Assembly: GCF_011058165.1 (NCBI RefSeq)
Contig: NZ_JAALEG010000014.1
Location: forward strand, 1 to 64,000
Direction: 5' to 3'
DNA: 64,000 bases
Origin: Rhodococcus aetherivorans
Lineage (GTDB): Bacteria > Actinomycetota > Actinomycetes > Mycobacteriales > Mycobacteriaceae
In this document: piece after piece, positions 33,477-42,490 of the stretch
How positions within the stretch are numbered: the stretch's first letter is position 1
How the letters are laid out: every line of letters begins with the position of its first letter
The notes under the pieces: model-generated
The model's input: the letters and a program-made list of their open reading frames with translations, nothing else
The model's database searches: none
Told to the model about the DNA's origin: nothing
Translations under genes and position numbers: made by a program

Positions 33477-33938
33477 ATGGCACCGAAGATCGCAACGGCG
33501 GACCGCGTGGACCGCGACCGGCTGCTCGAATTCGTCCGCCCGCGCCACCGCGGCACCCTGGTCACCACCCGGTCCGACGGCCGGCTGCAGATGTCCCCGG
33601 TCACGTGCGGGCTGGACGACGCCGGCCGCATCGTGATCGCGACCTACCCGGAACGCGCCAAGGTCGTCAACATCCGCCGCCGCCCGGCCGTGTCGATCCT
33701 GATCCACTCCGACGACTGGAACGGGCCCTACGTCCAGGTCGACGGCACCGCCGAGGTGATCGACCTGCCGGACTCGGTCGAGCCCCTCGTCGAGTACTTC
33801 CGCGCCGTCGCCGGGGAGCACCCCGACTGGGACGAGTACCGGGAGGCGATGCGCACGCAGGGCAAGTCGCTGATCCGCATCACCGTCGAGGACTGGGGTC
33901 CGGTCGCGACGGGCGGTTTCCCGCCCGGCCGGGCCTGA
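33477..33938 (+). CDS. PPOX-class (F420/flavin-dependent) oxidoreductase
   Basis: 153 residues. Split-barrel flavin-binding fold of the PNPOx-like/FDOR-B group: RHRGTLVTTRSDGRLQMSPV near 24, IVIATYPERAKVVNIRRRPA near 52, GPYVQVDGTAEVIDLPDSVE near 83, and SLIRITVEDWGPVATGGFPP at the end. TIGR03618-like proteins of this size in actinobacteria commonly use coenzyme F420. Substrate unknown. ATG 33477 follows GGAGC. Confidence 0.85.
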   Translation: MAPKIATADRVDRDRLLEFVRPRHRGTLVTTRSDGRLQMSPVTCGLDDAGRIVIATYPERAKVVNIRRRPAVSILIHSDDWNGPYVQVDGTAEVIDLPDSVEPLVEYFRAVAGEHPDWDEYREAMRTQGKSLIRITVEDWGPVATGGFPPGRA

Positions 33939-33947
33939 GCCGCCCGA

Positions 33948-34550
33948 TCAGCGAGCGACGTCGACGACCAGCCGCGTCGGGTTCGTCAGCGCGTACACGG
34001 CGAACGGCGTGTTCGGCTCCGCGACGCCGACGAACGACTGGGTCACGCCCTCGAAGACGCCGGAGCCGTTGACCTCGACGACCGAGCCGCCCGGCTGCGC
34101 GAGCACCGGGTTGGGGCCGGAGTACGGTTCGACCCCGCTGTCGAACGGATACGCGGACCCGTCGATGAGCACCTGCAGGATCGCGCCGCCGGCGACGGCC
34201 ACGTCGTTGCCGCTGCCGTCCTGCACCGCCCGGTCGACGTATCCGACGCGCCACCCCGGGGTGCCGGTGCCGCCCATCTCGTACACGACCCGGTCGAAGT
34301 TCTCGTGCCGGCCGGTGCGGATGTCGGTGACGGTCAGCTTCGCGCCGGCCGAGGCGGGCGACGTCTTGTCCGATGCGTCGGTCGGCGCGGGCTCGGGGGT
34401 CGGCGACGAGTCGGCGGACCCCGACCCCGACGAGATCGTGGAGGTGGCGGTGCTCGCCGACGCGGACGGTGCCGGGCTGTCGGCGTCCGAGCAGCCCGCA
34501 AGTACCAGCGCGGCGGCGGTGACGGCGAAGGCGATCCGGGCGTGCTTCAT
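33948..34550 (-). CDS. Secreted lipoprotein with AMIN-like domain
   Basis: 200 residues from ATG 34548-34550. Signal peptide MKHARIAFAVTAAALVLAGC with a lipobox LAGC (Cys20), so the mature protein is lipid-anchored outside the membrane. A Ser/Thr/Pro-rich linker follows (residues 21-65), then an AMIN-like beta domain: LTVTDIRTGRHENFDRVVYE, GTPGWRVGYVDRAVQDGSGN and a C-terminal YALTNPTRLVVDVAR. AMIN-like domains bind cell-wall polymers in other proteins. Convergent with the PPOX gene. Confidence 0.85.
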   Translation of the reverse strand: MKHARIAFAVTAAALVLAGCSDADSPAPSASASTATSTISSGSGSADSSPTPEPAPTDASDKTSPASAGAKLTVTDIRTGRHENFDRVVYEMGGTGTPGWRVGYVDRAVQDGSGNDVAVAGGAILQVLIDGSAYPFDSGVEPYSGPNPVLAQPGGSVVEVNGSGVFEGVTQSFVGVAEPNTPFAVYALTNPTRLVVDVAR

Positions 34551-34597
34551 GAGCAAGATGTTACGGCTGTGACGGCCCGGTCTCCGGGAGGCGTGCC

Positions 34598-35368
34598 TCA
34601 CCCGAGCAGTTCGCGCAGGTAGGCGACATCCTCGGCGATCCCCTCCGCCGGGGTCTCGAGGACGATCGGCGCGTCCGCGGCCCGGCACACCGCCACCAGC
34701 AGGCCGGGGTCGATCGTGCCGGCGGCGATGTTGGCGTGCCGGTCCCGGCCGGAGCCGAAGCCGTCGCGGGAATTGTTCAGGTGCACCAGATCGATCCGGC
34801 CGGTCGCGGCCCGTACCCGCTCGACGACGTCGACGAGGTCCTCGCCGCCCGCCCACGCGTGGCAGGTGTCGAGGCAGAAGCCCACGTCGTAGTCGCCGAC
34901 GGCATCCCACAACCGCGCGATCGCATCCACGTGCCGGGCCATCGCGAACTCGCCCCCGGCGGTGTTCTCGATCAGGACGGGCACCGCGAACCCGCCCTTG
35001 TCCTCCTGTCGCTCGAACAGCTTGCGCCAGTTCTCCACGCCCGCGGCGACCTCCTCGCCGGACCGGACGTGGCCGCCGTGCACCACCAGGCCGAAGGCGC
35101 CGATCCGGGCGGCCGCCTCGGCGTGCTCGGCCACGGCCTTGCGCGACGGCATCCGCAGCCGGTTGTTCGTGCTGGCCACGTTGATCACGTAGGGGGAGTG
35201 CACCACCACCGCGACGTCGGAATCGCGGATCTGTTCCTCCCGGGGGTGCGGGCCCGGCTTCGTCCACTGCTGGGGATCGCCGAGGAACAGTTGCACCAGG
35301 TCTGCGCCGACGCGTTCGCCGCAGCCGATCGGATCGTCGTCCTGCCGGACGTGTGCTCCTATCCGCAT
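34598..35368 (-). CDS. nfo: Endonuclease IV (deoxyribonuclease IV)
   Basis: 256 residues, the usual length for actinobacterial Nfo. AP-endonuclease TIM barrel with metal ligands: MRIGAHV start, VVVHSPYVINVAS near 53, FGLVVHGGHVRSGEE near 92, VPVLIENTAGGEFAMARHVD near 128 (Glu), VGFCLDTCHAWAGGEDLVDV near 160 (Asp/His), LVHLNNSRDGFGSGRDRHAN near 194 and IVLETPAEG near 235. It cuts 5' to abasic sites in base-excision repair. Confidence 0.92.
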   Translation of the reverse strand: MRIGAHVRQDDDPIGCGERVGADLVQLFLGDPQQWTKPGPHPREEQIRDSDVAVVVHSPYVINVASTNNRLRMPSRKAVAEHAEAAARIGAFGLVVHGGHVRSGEEVAAGVENWRKLFERQEDKGGFAVPVLIENTAGGEFAMARHVDAIARLWDAVGDYDVGFCLDTCHAWAGGEDLVDVVERVRAATGRIDLVHLNNSRDGFGSGRDRHANIAAGTIDPGLLVAVCRAADAPIVLETPAEGIAEDVAYLRELLG

Positions 35369-35506
35369 GGTCTCGACGGTAGCGCCCGGCGGCGACGCAG
35401 GAGAACCTCACCGGGACGTCACCGGGCGCACCCTGAGAACCGTCCGGCGCGGAATCCGGGACGTCCCCGATGGTGCCCTGTCGGAAAAGTCAGGAAGATG
35501 GTGGGC

Positions 35507-36265
35507 ATGCCAGCCCACACCGCCACTGCCGCGCGCGCAATCGACCTGAGAAAGATCTACGGAACCGGTGAGACCGCCGTCCACGCCCTCGACGGGGTGA
35601 ACGCGGAGTTCGCGGCGGGGGAGTTCACCGCCATCATGGGTCCCTCGGGTTCGGGGAAGTCGACGCTGATGCACTGCCTCGCCGGCCTCGACACCGCCAC
35701 GTCCGGTTCGGTGGTCCTCGGCGACACGGACCTGACCGACCTGTCGGACAAACAGATGACGCAGCTGCGGCGCGACCGCATCGGCTTCGTCTTCCAGGCG
35801 TTCAACCTGGTGCCCACGCTCACTGCACTCGAGAACATCACGCTGCCCGTCGACATCGCCGGCCGCAAGGTCGACCGCGAATGGCTGGACACCGTCGTGA
35901 ACCGCCTGGGACTCGGCGACCGGCTCGACCACCGGCCCGGGGAGTTGTCCGGCGGTCAGCAGCAGCGCGTGGCGTGCGCCCGCGCGCTCGCCGGCCGGCC
36001 CGAGATCATCTTCGGCGACGAGCCCACCGGCAACCTCGATTCCCGTTCCTCGGGCGAGGTGATGTCGATCCTGCGGGCCGCGGTCGACGAGTTCGGGCAG
36101 ACGGTCGTGATCGTCACCCACGATCCGCGTGCGGCCAGCTACGCGGATCGGGTGGTGTTCCTCGCGGACGGGCGCATCGTCGACGAGATGCGCGACCCGA
36201 CCGCCGACTCGGTCCTCGACCGGATGAAGCAGTTCGACGCCGTCGCCGTTCCCACGGCGAAGTAG
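35507..36265 (+). CDS. ABC transporter ATP-binding protein, MacB/LolD type
   Basis: 252 residues from ATG 35507 (ATG 35498 would leave no space for CAGGAAG as ribosome-binding site). Walker A MGPSGSGKSTLMH near 44, Q-loop FVFQAFNLVPTLTALEN, signature ELSGGQQQRVACARALAG near 146, Walker B IIFGDEPTGNLDS near 167 and H-loop VIVTHDPRAASYADRVVFL. It forms a mechanotransmission-type ABC complex with the FtsX-like permease 12 bp downstream. Confidence 0.92.
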   Translation: MPAHTATAARAIDLRKIYGTGETAVHALDGVNAEFAAGEFTAIMGPSGSGKSTLMHCLAGLDTATSGSVVLGDTDLTDLSDKQMTQLRRDRIGFVFQAFNLVPTLTALENITLPVDIAGRKVDREWLDTVVNRLGLGDRLDHRPGELSGGQQQRVACARALAGRPEIIFGDEPTGNLDSRSSGEVMSILRAAVDEFGQTVVIVTHDPRAASYADRVVFLADGRIVDEMRDPTADSVLDRMKQFDAVAVPTAK

Positions 36266-36277
36266 GGCGAGCCGATC

Positions 36278-38800
36278 ATGAGCGCGAATCCCATCCGCAG
36301 GGTTGCCCTGCGCAATCTCGCCGCCCACAAGGTGCGGCTGCTGCTGACCGTCCTGTCCGTGGTGCTCGGCACCGCGTTCGTCACCGGCTCCTTCGTCTTC
36401 ACCGACACCCTGCAGCGCACATTCGACAGCATCTTCGCCGACGCCGCCAAGGGCGTCGACGTCCGCGTCAGCAGCGAACAGCAGGGCGCGAGCGGCGTCC
36501 CCGACTCCGACGTCGCCGTCGTCTCCGCGGTCCCCGGCGTGCGGACCGTGGTGCCGGCGTTCGGCGGGCCGGTCATCGTCCTCGACTCCGAGGGCGCGGC
36601 CATCCAGACCGGCGGCGCCCCCAGCGAGGGCACCGCCTACCTGCCGCCCGACCAGCAGCTCGGCGACCCCAACGAGTTCGTCGCCGGACAACCGCCCACC
36701 GTCGACGGCGAGATCGCGCTCAACTCGAGCGCCGCCGAGCGTGCCGGACTGTCCGTCGGGGACCCGACGAAGATCCTCGCCGCCTCGGCCGGGATCGTCC
36801 CGGTCACGGTCAGCGGCATCTACGACGTCGAGACCGACACCGGCGGCTACGTCGGGGCGATGTTCACCGAGAACCAGGCCCGCACCCTGTTCACCGACGG
36901 CACGCACGTGCAGTACATCGACGTCGCCGGCGACGGTGTGCCCGCGGACGAGCTGCGGGACCGCATCGCCGCCGCCGTGCCCGGCCAGAAGGTCCAGACG
37001 GGCGCCGAGGTCAGCGAGGAGATCAAGACCGAGATCGAGGAGGCGCTGAGCTTCCTGAACTACTTCCTGCTCGCGTTCGGCGCGATCGCGCTGCTGGTGG
37101 GCACCTTCATCATCTACAACACCTTCTCGATGATCGTGGCGCAGCGACTGCGGGAGCTCGCGTTGCTGCGGGCGATCGGGGCGAGCCGCAGCCAGGTGGG
37201 CCGGTCGGTGAACCTCGAGGCACTGGTCGTCGGGATCGTGGGCAGTGCCCTCGGCATCGCCGGCGGCGTGGCCCTGGCCTACGGGCTGCGCTCCGCGCTC
37301 AACGCGTTCGACGTCGGCCTGCCCTCGGGCCCGCTGCAGCTCGCGCCGCGGACCGTGCTCGTGGCCCTGCTCATCGGCGTCGTCGTCACCGTGGTCAGCG
37401 CCTACGCGCCGGCCCGCCGCGCGAGCAAGGTCCCGCCGGTCGCGGCCATGCGGGAGGAGTCCACCGCGACCGTCGAGTCGCTGCGGCTGCGGACCGTCAT
37501 CGGAGCCGTCGCCGCCGTGGCCGGTGCCGTCACCGTCGTCGTCGGCGCCCAGGGCACCGGCGGTGGCGCGGCCTCCACCGTCGGCGTCGGGGCCTTCGCC
37601 CTGATCATCGCGGTCCTGCTCGCGGCGCCCGCGCTGTCGCGGCCCTTCGTCGCGGGGCTCGGCGCGGTGTTCGCCCGCCCGTTCGGGGCCGTGGGCCGGC
37701 TCGCCCGCACCAACGCGGTGCGCAACCCCCGCCGTACCGCCGCCACCGCCTTCGCGCTCACGCTGGGTCTGATGCTGGTGTCGGTGATCGGGGTGTTCGG
37801 CGCGTCCGCCAAGGAGAGCGTCAACTCGCTCGTCGACACCGGCGTCAAGTCCGACTTCATGCTCACCGGACCGCAGATGATCGGGGTGCCCGTGGGGGCC
37901 GCCGCCGCAGCGGCGCGGGCCGAGGGCGTGGAGGAGACCATCGCGATGCACGGCGTCCCGGCGCGCATCGGCGACGAGGACACGTTCGGCGTCGCGCTGT
38001 CCGGCCCCCTCGGCGACGTGCTCGAGGTCGACGTCACCGAGGGCCGGGAGGACGTCGCCGGCACCGACCTGCTGGTGTCGCAGACCACGGCGGGCGAGAA
38101 GGGCTGGAAGGTCGGCGACGCGGTCACCCTCACCAGCCGCGACGGCGAGGACGTCGGCACGACGGTGAGCGGCATCTTCGCCGACAACCAGTTGCTCGGC
38201 TCGTGGGTCGTCTCCGAGGAGGTCTACCAGCAGTTCACCCCGCCTGCGTCGCGCTCGGACTTCGTGGTGTTCGTGAACACCGCGGCCGGCAGCGATCCGG
38301 AGACGATCCGCACGGCGCTCGAGGACGCCACCAAGCAGTTCGTCGTGGTCCAGGTGCTCGATCGGGAGCAGTTCAAGGGCCAGCAGGCCGCCCAGATCGA
38401 CACGCTGCTCGCCGTGCTCTACGGGCTCCTGGCGCTGGCGGTGGTCATCGCGGTCCTGGGCATCGTCAACACCCTCGCCCTGTCGGTGGTGGAGCGTCGC
38501 CGGGAGATCGGCATGCTCCGCGCGGTCGGCATGCAGCGGGTCCAGGTCCGCCGCACGATCTACATCGAGTCGATGCTCATCGCGGTGTTCGGCGCGGTCG
38601 TCGGTCTGGTGCTGGGCCTGGCGTTCGGCTGGGGCTTCGTCCGGACGCTGGCCGACCAGGGCCTCGACAAGATCGCCGTCCCGTGGGGGCAGGTGATCGC
38701 CATGCTCGTCGGTTCCGGCGTGGTCGGTGTGCTCGCCGCCCTGTGGCCCGGCGTCCGTGCCGCACGCACGCCGCCGCTCGAGGCGATCTCCGACATCTGA
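36278..38800 (+). CDS. FtsX-like ABC permease, duplicated form
   Basis: 840 residues with two repeats of the MacB layout. The first starts with a membrane helix (RLLLTVLSVVLGTAFVTGSF), a large extracytoplasmic domain (about 50-255) and an FtsX core (about 260-385, QRLRELALLRAIGASRSQVG). Two middle helices follow (about 408-465). The second repeat has a new start (GRLARTNAVRNPRRTAATAF), an extracytoplasmic domain (about 520-705) and an FtsX core ending in VERRREIGMLRAVGMQRVQV. This architecture is typical of actinobacterial export or envelope-remodelling ABC systems. Cargo unknown. Confidence 0.92.
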   Translation: MSANPIRRVALRNLAAHKVRLLLTVLSVVLGTAFVTGSFVFTDTLQRTFDSIFADAAKGVDVRVSSEQQGASGVPDSDVAVVSAVPGVRTVVPAFGGPVIVLDSEGAAIQTGGAPSEGTAYLPPDQQLGDPNEFVAGQPPTVDGEIALNSSAAERAGLSVGDPTKILAASAGIVPVTVSGIYDVETDTGGYVGAMFTENQARTLFTDGTHVQYIDVAGDGVPADELRDRIAAAVPGQKVQTGAEVSEEIKTEIEEALSFLNYFLLAFGAIALLVGTFIIYNTFSMIVAQRLRELALLRAIGASRSQVGRSVNLEALVVGIVGSALGIAGGVALAYGLRSALNAFDVGLPSGPLQLAPRTVLVALLIGVVVTVVSAYAPARRASKVPPVAAMREESTATVESLRLRTVIGAVAAVAGAVTVVVGAQGTGGGAASTVGVGAFALIIAVLLAAPALSRPFVAGLGAVFARPFGAVGRLARTNAVRNPRRTAATAFALTLGLMLVSVIGVFGASAKESVNSLVDTGVKSDFMLTGPQMIGVPVGAAAAAARAEGVEETIAMHGVPARIGDEDTFGVALSGPLGDVLEVDVTEGREDVAGTDLLVSQTTAGEKGWKVGDAVTLTSRDGEDVGTTVSGIFADNQLLGSWVVSEEVYQQFTPPASRSDFVVFVNTAAGSDPETIRTALEDATKQFVVVQVLDREQFKGQQAAQIDTLLAVLYGLLALAVVIAVLGIVNTLALSVVERRREIGMLRAVGMQRVQVRRTIYIESMLIAVFGAVVGLVLGLAFGWGFVRTLADQGLDKIAVPWGQVIAMLVGSGVVGVLAALWPGVRAARTPPLEAISDI

Positions 38801-38826
38801 CGCGACGGGACCCCCGCCCGTCTCCC

Positions 38827-38859
38827 TCCGCCCCCGGTGCCCCGCGCGCCGGGGGCGGA
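38827..38859. terminator. GC-rich hairpin after the FtsX-like permease gene
   Basis: Perfect 11-bp arms, TCCGCCCCCGG (38827-38837) and its complement (38849-38859), loop of 11 nt, 27 bp past the stop. The remaining 170 bp before the next gene show no other clear element. Confidence 0.7.
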
Positions 38860-39027
38860 ACTCGTGCTGCCGCAGGCGCGACCCGGCCGCAGTGACCGGG
38901 ACCCTCGTCTCCGGACGTGAGTTGTCCACAACCGGCCCGTTCTTCCACAGTTTCACGCCGGCGGCAGTGCGCCCCGCCGCGGCAGGCGCGCAGCGGATTA
39001 CGCTGCTGCGCCGAGGGGGTGGATCGA

Positions 39028-40611
39028 ATGGATCTTCGGCAGTTGCAGCGGTGGGACCCGGATGCGCTGGACGGTCTCGGCGCGGTGCTGGACCGGCATG
39101 CGGGGGAACTCGAGCGGATCGGCGCGCAGATCACCGCGTCGAGACGGTTCGACGGACAGTGGTCGGGGCTCGCGCACGCGGCCGCCGAGCAGCGGCTCGA
39201 TGACGTCACCGGCGGGATCGTGCGACGGTCCGACGCGTATCGGGAGGTGAGCCGCTGCGCGGCGTGGTGCGCGCCGCGGCTGCGGGCACTGCGCGCGGAA
39301 CTCGACGACGCGACCCGCTGGGCGCGAGACCGGGCGTTGACCGTGCGGGACGACGGAACCGTCGCGGGCGGACCGGGTACCGACCCGGAGCGGCACGAGG
39401 CACAGGCCCGCATCCGTGCGGTCCTCGACCGGGCCGAGACGCTGGATCGGCGGGCCGCAGCCGACCTCGGCCGGGTGCCGGACCAAAGCCCTTCGCGTCC
39501 GCTCGGTTTCGGGGGCGTGCGCGCTGCGCCCGCGTCCACCCCGGCGGTGCCGGCGCCCGGGACGGCGGCGGCCCAGGTCGCCGCGTGGTGGGCCGGACTC
39601 GACCACGGCGAGCGCACGAAGGTCGTCACCCTGGCACCCGAGCTGATCGGCAACCTCGACGGCGTGCCGGCCGCGGTCCGCGACCTGGCCAACCGCGCGC
39701 AACTGGCGGGGGAACGGCGCCGGCTCGAGGAGGTCGCCGCCCGATTGCAGGCCCAGCTCGACGCCGATCCGCTCGGCGGACTGGCGAGCAACGCCGACGC
39801 CGGACTCGCCCAGACCCGCAACAAGATCGCCGCGCTCGACGCCATCGAGACGACGCTGGCCCGCGAGGACAGGCGGCTGCTGGGCCTCGATCTGTCGGGC
39901 CGGGAAGCGATGGCCGCGGTGGCGGTCGGGGACGTCGACACCGCCGACCACGTCACCGTGTTCACCCCCGGCGCCGGCTCCACGGTGCAGGGCAACCTCG
40001 CCGGGTACGACACCCGGATGGCGGCGCTGCGGGAGGAGGCCATGCGCCACCTGCAGGAGGCCGGCCGTGCCGCCGAGTCGGTCGCCGCCGTGACGTGGCT
40101 GAACTACCAGGTGCCGCAATGGGGCTGGGGCCTCGCCCGCACCGAGCTGAGCCCGGTGTCGGACCTCGCGGCGGTTCGTGCCGCCCCGCGGCTCGCCGGC
40201 TTTCTCGACGGTCTGTACGCCGAGCGGGACCCGCACGTCACCGCCGTCGGTCACTCCTACGGTGCGCTCGCCACCGGCCTGGCGCTGCAGCAGGGTGTCG
40301 GGGTGGACGCCGCCGTGTTCCTCGGCGCCCCGGGAATCGGCACCGACGACGTCGCCGAACTCGGTGTGCCGCCGGGCGCGACGTACCTCGTGGAGGCCGA
40401 CCGCGACCCGGTCGGTGACGTCGGCACGTTCGACGGCGATCCGAGTTTCCTCGACGGCGTGACCCACCTGTCGAGCGACGCCGGGGCGGACGCGTCCGGC
40501 CGGCCGCGGCTCGGCTCGACCGGGCACAGCGAGTACCTGAGCGACGGAACGATGAGCCTGTACAACGTCGCCGCGGTCGTCGGCGGCCTCCCGGATCGAG
40601 TGGTGCGATGA
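39028..40611 (+). CDS. DUF1023 alpha/beta hydrolase with WXG/ESX-substrate-like helical N-terminus
   Basis: 527 residues from ATG 39028. The N-terminal ~130 residues are helical and resemble WXG100-like or DUF1023-leader domains (LQRWDPDALDGLGAVLDRHA, FDGQWSGLAHAAAEQRL with W-x-G near 43). A coiled region follows (AGERRRLEEVAARLQAQLDA). The C-terminal DUF1023 hydrolase has VFTPGAGSTVQGNLAGYDTR near 311, nucleophile TAVGHSYGALATGLALQQG near 407 and a late His (STGHSEYLSDGTMSLYNVAA). Such proteins occur near type VII secretion in actinobacteria; secretion here is an inference. Its stop overlaps the lipoprotein gene (ATGA). Confidence 0.85.
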   Translation: MDLRQLQRWDPDALDGLGAVLDRHAGELERIGAQITASRRFDGQWSGLAHAAAEQRLDDVTGGIVRRSDAYREVSRCAAWCAPRLRALRAELDDATRWARDRALTVRDDGTVAGGPGTDPERHEAQARIRAVLDRAETLDRRAAADLGRVPDQSPSRPLGFGGVRAAPASTPAVPAPGTAAAQVAAWWAGLDHGERTKVVTLAPELIGNLDGVPAAVRDLANRAQLAGERRRLEEVAARLQAQLDADPLGGLASNADAGLAQTRNKIAALDAIETTLAREDRRLLGLDLSGREAMAAVAVGDVDTADHVTVFTPGAGSTVQGNLAGYDTRMAALREEAMRHLQEAGRAAESVAAVTWLNYQVPQWGWGLARTELSPVSDLAAVRAAPRLAGFLDGLYAERDPHVTAVGHSYGALATGLALQQGVGVDAAVFLGAPGIGTDDVAELGVPPGATYLVEADRDPVGDVGTFDGDPSFLDGVTHLSSDAGADASGRPRLGSTGHSEYLSDGTMSLYNVAAVVGGLPDRVVR

Positions 40612-41093
40612 AGGTTCTGCGCGTCGGTGTGCCGGTGCTGGCCCTGTCGCTCGCGGGGTGCGCGGGCGGGCCGGTCCCCGTCGCCGTGCCCGAGCCGGTG
40701 GCGGCGGACCGCGCCGGTGCCGTCGAGTACTACACCCGGGTCCAGCGCGACGCGATGGCCGCCCTGTCGGACGCTTTCCCGGAGATGCAGTTCCGGCAAT
40801 CGGACCCGGCCACGACGGCCTACTGCGAGATGCCCGACGGATCGGCGGGCACCACGGTGTTCCTCCCGATCCACCTCTCCGATCGGCCGGTGCCGCCGGG
40901 GCAACTGGAGCGGGCGGCGCGGGTGTTCGAGGAATCGTTGGCGGGCACCGGTTTCCGCGGTGCCCGGTCGCTGCCGGTCGAGACCGGGCTCCAGATCCGG
41001 ATGTTCGCCGCGGACGGTTCCTCCATCTCGTTCGGCAGCTATCTCGCCGCGACGGTGGGGCTGACGGTGGGGTGCTACCCGGACCGGCCGTAG
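40608..41093 (+). CDS. Lipoprotein of unknown function, partner of DUF1023 hydrolase
   Basis: 161 residues. Signal peptide MKVLRVGVPVLALSLAGCAG with a lipobox LAGC (Cys18). The mature part has EYYTRVQRDAMAALSDAFPE, one further Cys pair (TTAYCEMPDG, VGCYPD) that could form a disulfide, and the beta-strand-like GLQIRMFAADGSSISFGSY. The ATG overlaps the hydrolase stop, so hydrolase and lipoprotein are made together. The layout recalls a secreted enzyme with an envelope-anchored partner or immunity protein; that is speculative. Confidence 0.8.
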   Translation: MKVLRVGVPVLALSLAGCAGGPVPVAVPEPVAADRAGAVEYYTRVQRDAMAALSDAFPEMQFRQSDPATTAYCEMPDGSAGTTVFLPIHLSDRPVPPGQLERAARVFEESLAGTGFRGARSLPVETGLQIRMFAADGSSISFGSYLAATVGLTVGCYPDRP

Positions 41094-41181
41094 TGAACTC
41101 CCCGTGCCCGCCGGTGTGCGACGAGGGCAGAAAGGGCCGGGAGGCGAGGAGCGAGGGAGGTTCCTCATACGCACTTGAATA

Positions 41182-41202
41182 TCCCTATTGCGCGGATAGG
41201 GA
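41182..41202. promoter_or_regulatory. Inverted repeat upstream of the HTH gene
   Basis: TCCCTA and TAGGGA flank a 9-nt centre, 21 bp upstream of the GTG start; a further TAGGGT lies at 41212-41217. The AT-rich stretch (TTTAGGGTATTTATGTG) leads straight into the start codon, fitting a leaderless promoter with an autoregulatory site for the HTH protein it precedes. Confidence 0.5.
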
Positions 41203-41222
41203 GGGAAGTTTAGGGTATTTAT

Positions 41223-41654
41223 GTGAGTGAACGTCTCTATTCGGTGGACGAGGTGGCCGAAAGCCTGGGTCTGCACGTGCGCACCATCCGCAACTACGTG
41301 CGCTCCGGGCGGCTCCCCGCGGTCCGCATCGGCAAGCAGTACCGCATCGCGCAGCAGGACCTCGAGGCCTTCACCGGCCGCCCGATGCCGCCGTCGTCGC
41401 GCGAGTCGGCCGGACGCCGGCGGCACACCGACGTGTCGAGCATCGTGGAGATCGACGCGGTCGGCGCCGAGACGGCCCACCGCCTGACCACTCTCGTGAC
41501 GAGCGCGGCGGGCAACCGCCGTTCGGGCGACGAGCCGCTGCGGATCGAGACGGTGTACGACGAGAGGAGGGCGAGGATGAAGATCGTCATCCTCGGCGGG
41601 CTGGCCGACACCGCCCGGCTGTTCGACTACATCGACGGGGTGCTCGAGTCATGA
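41223..41654 (+). CDS. Excisionase/MerR-like helix-turn-helix protein
   Basis: 143 residues from GTG 41223. The N-terminal 50 residues are a winged HTH of the excisionase/BldC type: RLYSVDEVAESLGLHVRTIR then NYVRSGRLPAVRIGKQYRIA. The C-terminal ~70 residues are a separate small alpha/beta domain (LRIETVYDERRARMKIVILG, LADTARLFDYIDGVLES) that could bind a ligand. It overlaps the hydrolase gene by ATGA, so it probably regulates that operon rather than phage excision. Confidence 0.85.
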   Translation: MSERLYSVDEVAESLGLHVRTIRNYVRSGRLPAVRIGKQYRIAQQDLEAFTGRPMPPSSRESAGRRRHTDVSSIVEIDAVGAETAHRLTTLVTSAAGNRRSGDEPLRIETVYDERRARMKIVILGGLADTARLFDYIDGVLES

Positions 41655-42490
41655 CCACGATCTACACGTCCGAGGCCGGCGCCCGCGAGGTCCGGCGGCG
41701 CTATCGTGATGCCCTGCGGGACTGGCCGATTCCGGCCGAGCATGTGCGGGTACCCACCCGCCAGGGTGAGACCTTCGTGCTCGTCTCCGGTCCGGACGAC
41801 GCGCCGCCCGTGCTGCTGCTGCACGGCTCGGGAGCGAACGCGACGATGTGGCGTGACGACATCGGCTCCTGGGCGCGGCATTTCCGAACCTACGCCGTCG
41901 ACCTCGTCGGTGAACCGGGGGAGAGCGCGCCGTCCCGGCCGCCCCTGGCCTCCGACGCGTACGCGCTGTGGCTCGATGACGTGCTCGAAGGTCTGGGGGT
42001 CACGAGCGCTGCGATCGTCGGCGTGTCCCTCGGCGGCTGGATGGCGGTGGACTACGCCACCCGGCGCCCGGAACGGGTGACGCGGCTGGTCCTGCTGTGC
42101 CCCGGTGGCCTGGGCCGGCAGCGGATGGGCTGGCTGGTCAAGGCGATGTTCCTGCGTCTTTTCGGGCGCCGGGGGGCACTCCGTTCGGCGGCCGTCGTCA
42201 CCGGCCTGGACACTCCCGAGACGCGTCCGGTCCTCGACGAGGTGGTGCTGACGTTCGCCCACTTCAAGCCGCGTACGGAGCGGTTGCCCGTGTTCTCCGA
42301 CGACGCGCTGCGGCGGCTGACCATGCCCGCGCTCGTGATCGTCGGTGGCCGCGACGTCCTGTTCGACTCCGAGGGCACCGCCGACCGCGTGCACCGGTGC
42401 CTCCCGCACGCGACCGTCGAGGTGCTACCCGAGGCCGGGCACGCGATCCTCGGCCGGACGGAATCCGTCCTCGAATTCCTGCGCGACTGA
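41651..42490 (+). CDS. Alpha/beta-fold hydrolase
   Basis: 279 residues. Motifs: oxyanion HGSGANATMW near 57, nucleophile AIVGVSLGGWMAVDYATRRP near 118, acid VIVGGRDVLFDSEG near 232 and His EAGHAILGRTESVLEFL near 262. It starts within the stop of the HTH gene. A typical C-C or ester hydrolase; substrate unknown. Confidence 0.85.
   Translation: MTTIYTSEAGAREVRRRYRDALRDWPIPAEHVRVPTRQGETFVLVSGPDDAPPVLLLHGSGANATMWRDDIGSWARHFRTYAVDLVGEPGESAPSRPPLASDAYALWLDDVLEGLGVTSAAIVGVSLGGWMAVDYATRRPERVTRLVLLCPGGLGRQRMGWLVKAMFLRLFGRRGALRSAAVVTGLDTPETRPVLDEVVLTFAHFKPRTERLPVFSDDALRRLTMPALVIVGGRDVLFDSEGTADRVHRCLPHATVEVLPEAGHAILGRTESVLEFLRD

Noticed and set aside
35408-38956. 1182-codon minus-strand open frame over the MacB-like ABC genes
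   Set aside because: Composition rich in Asp/Gly/His/Arg and no recognisable domain; the plus-strand ATPase and permease have all family motifs.
41223-41654. Prophage excisionase with nearby integrase
   Set aside because: Only the HTH type matches; there is no integrase, attachment site or phage gene in the window, and the gene is coupled to a hydrolase.
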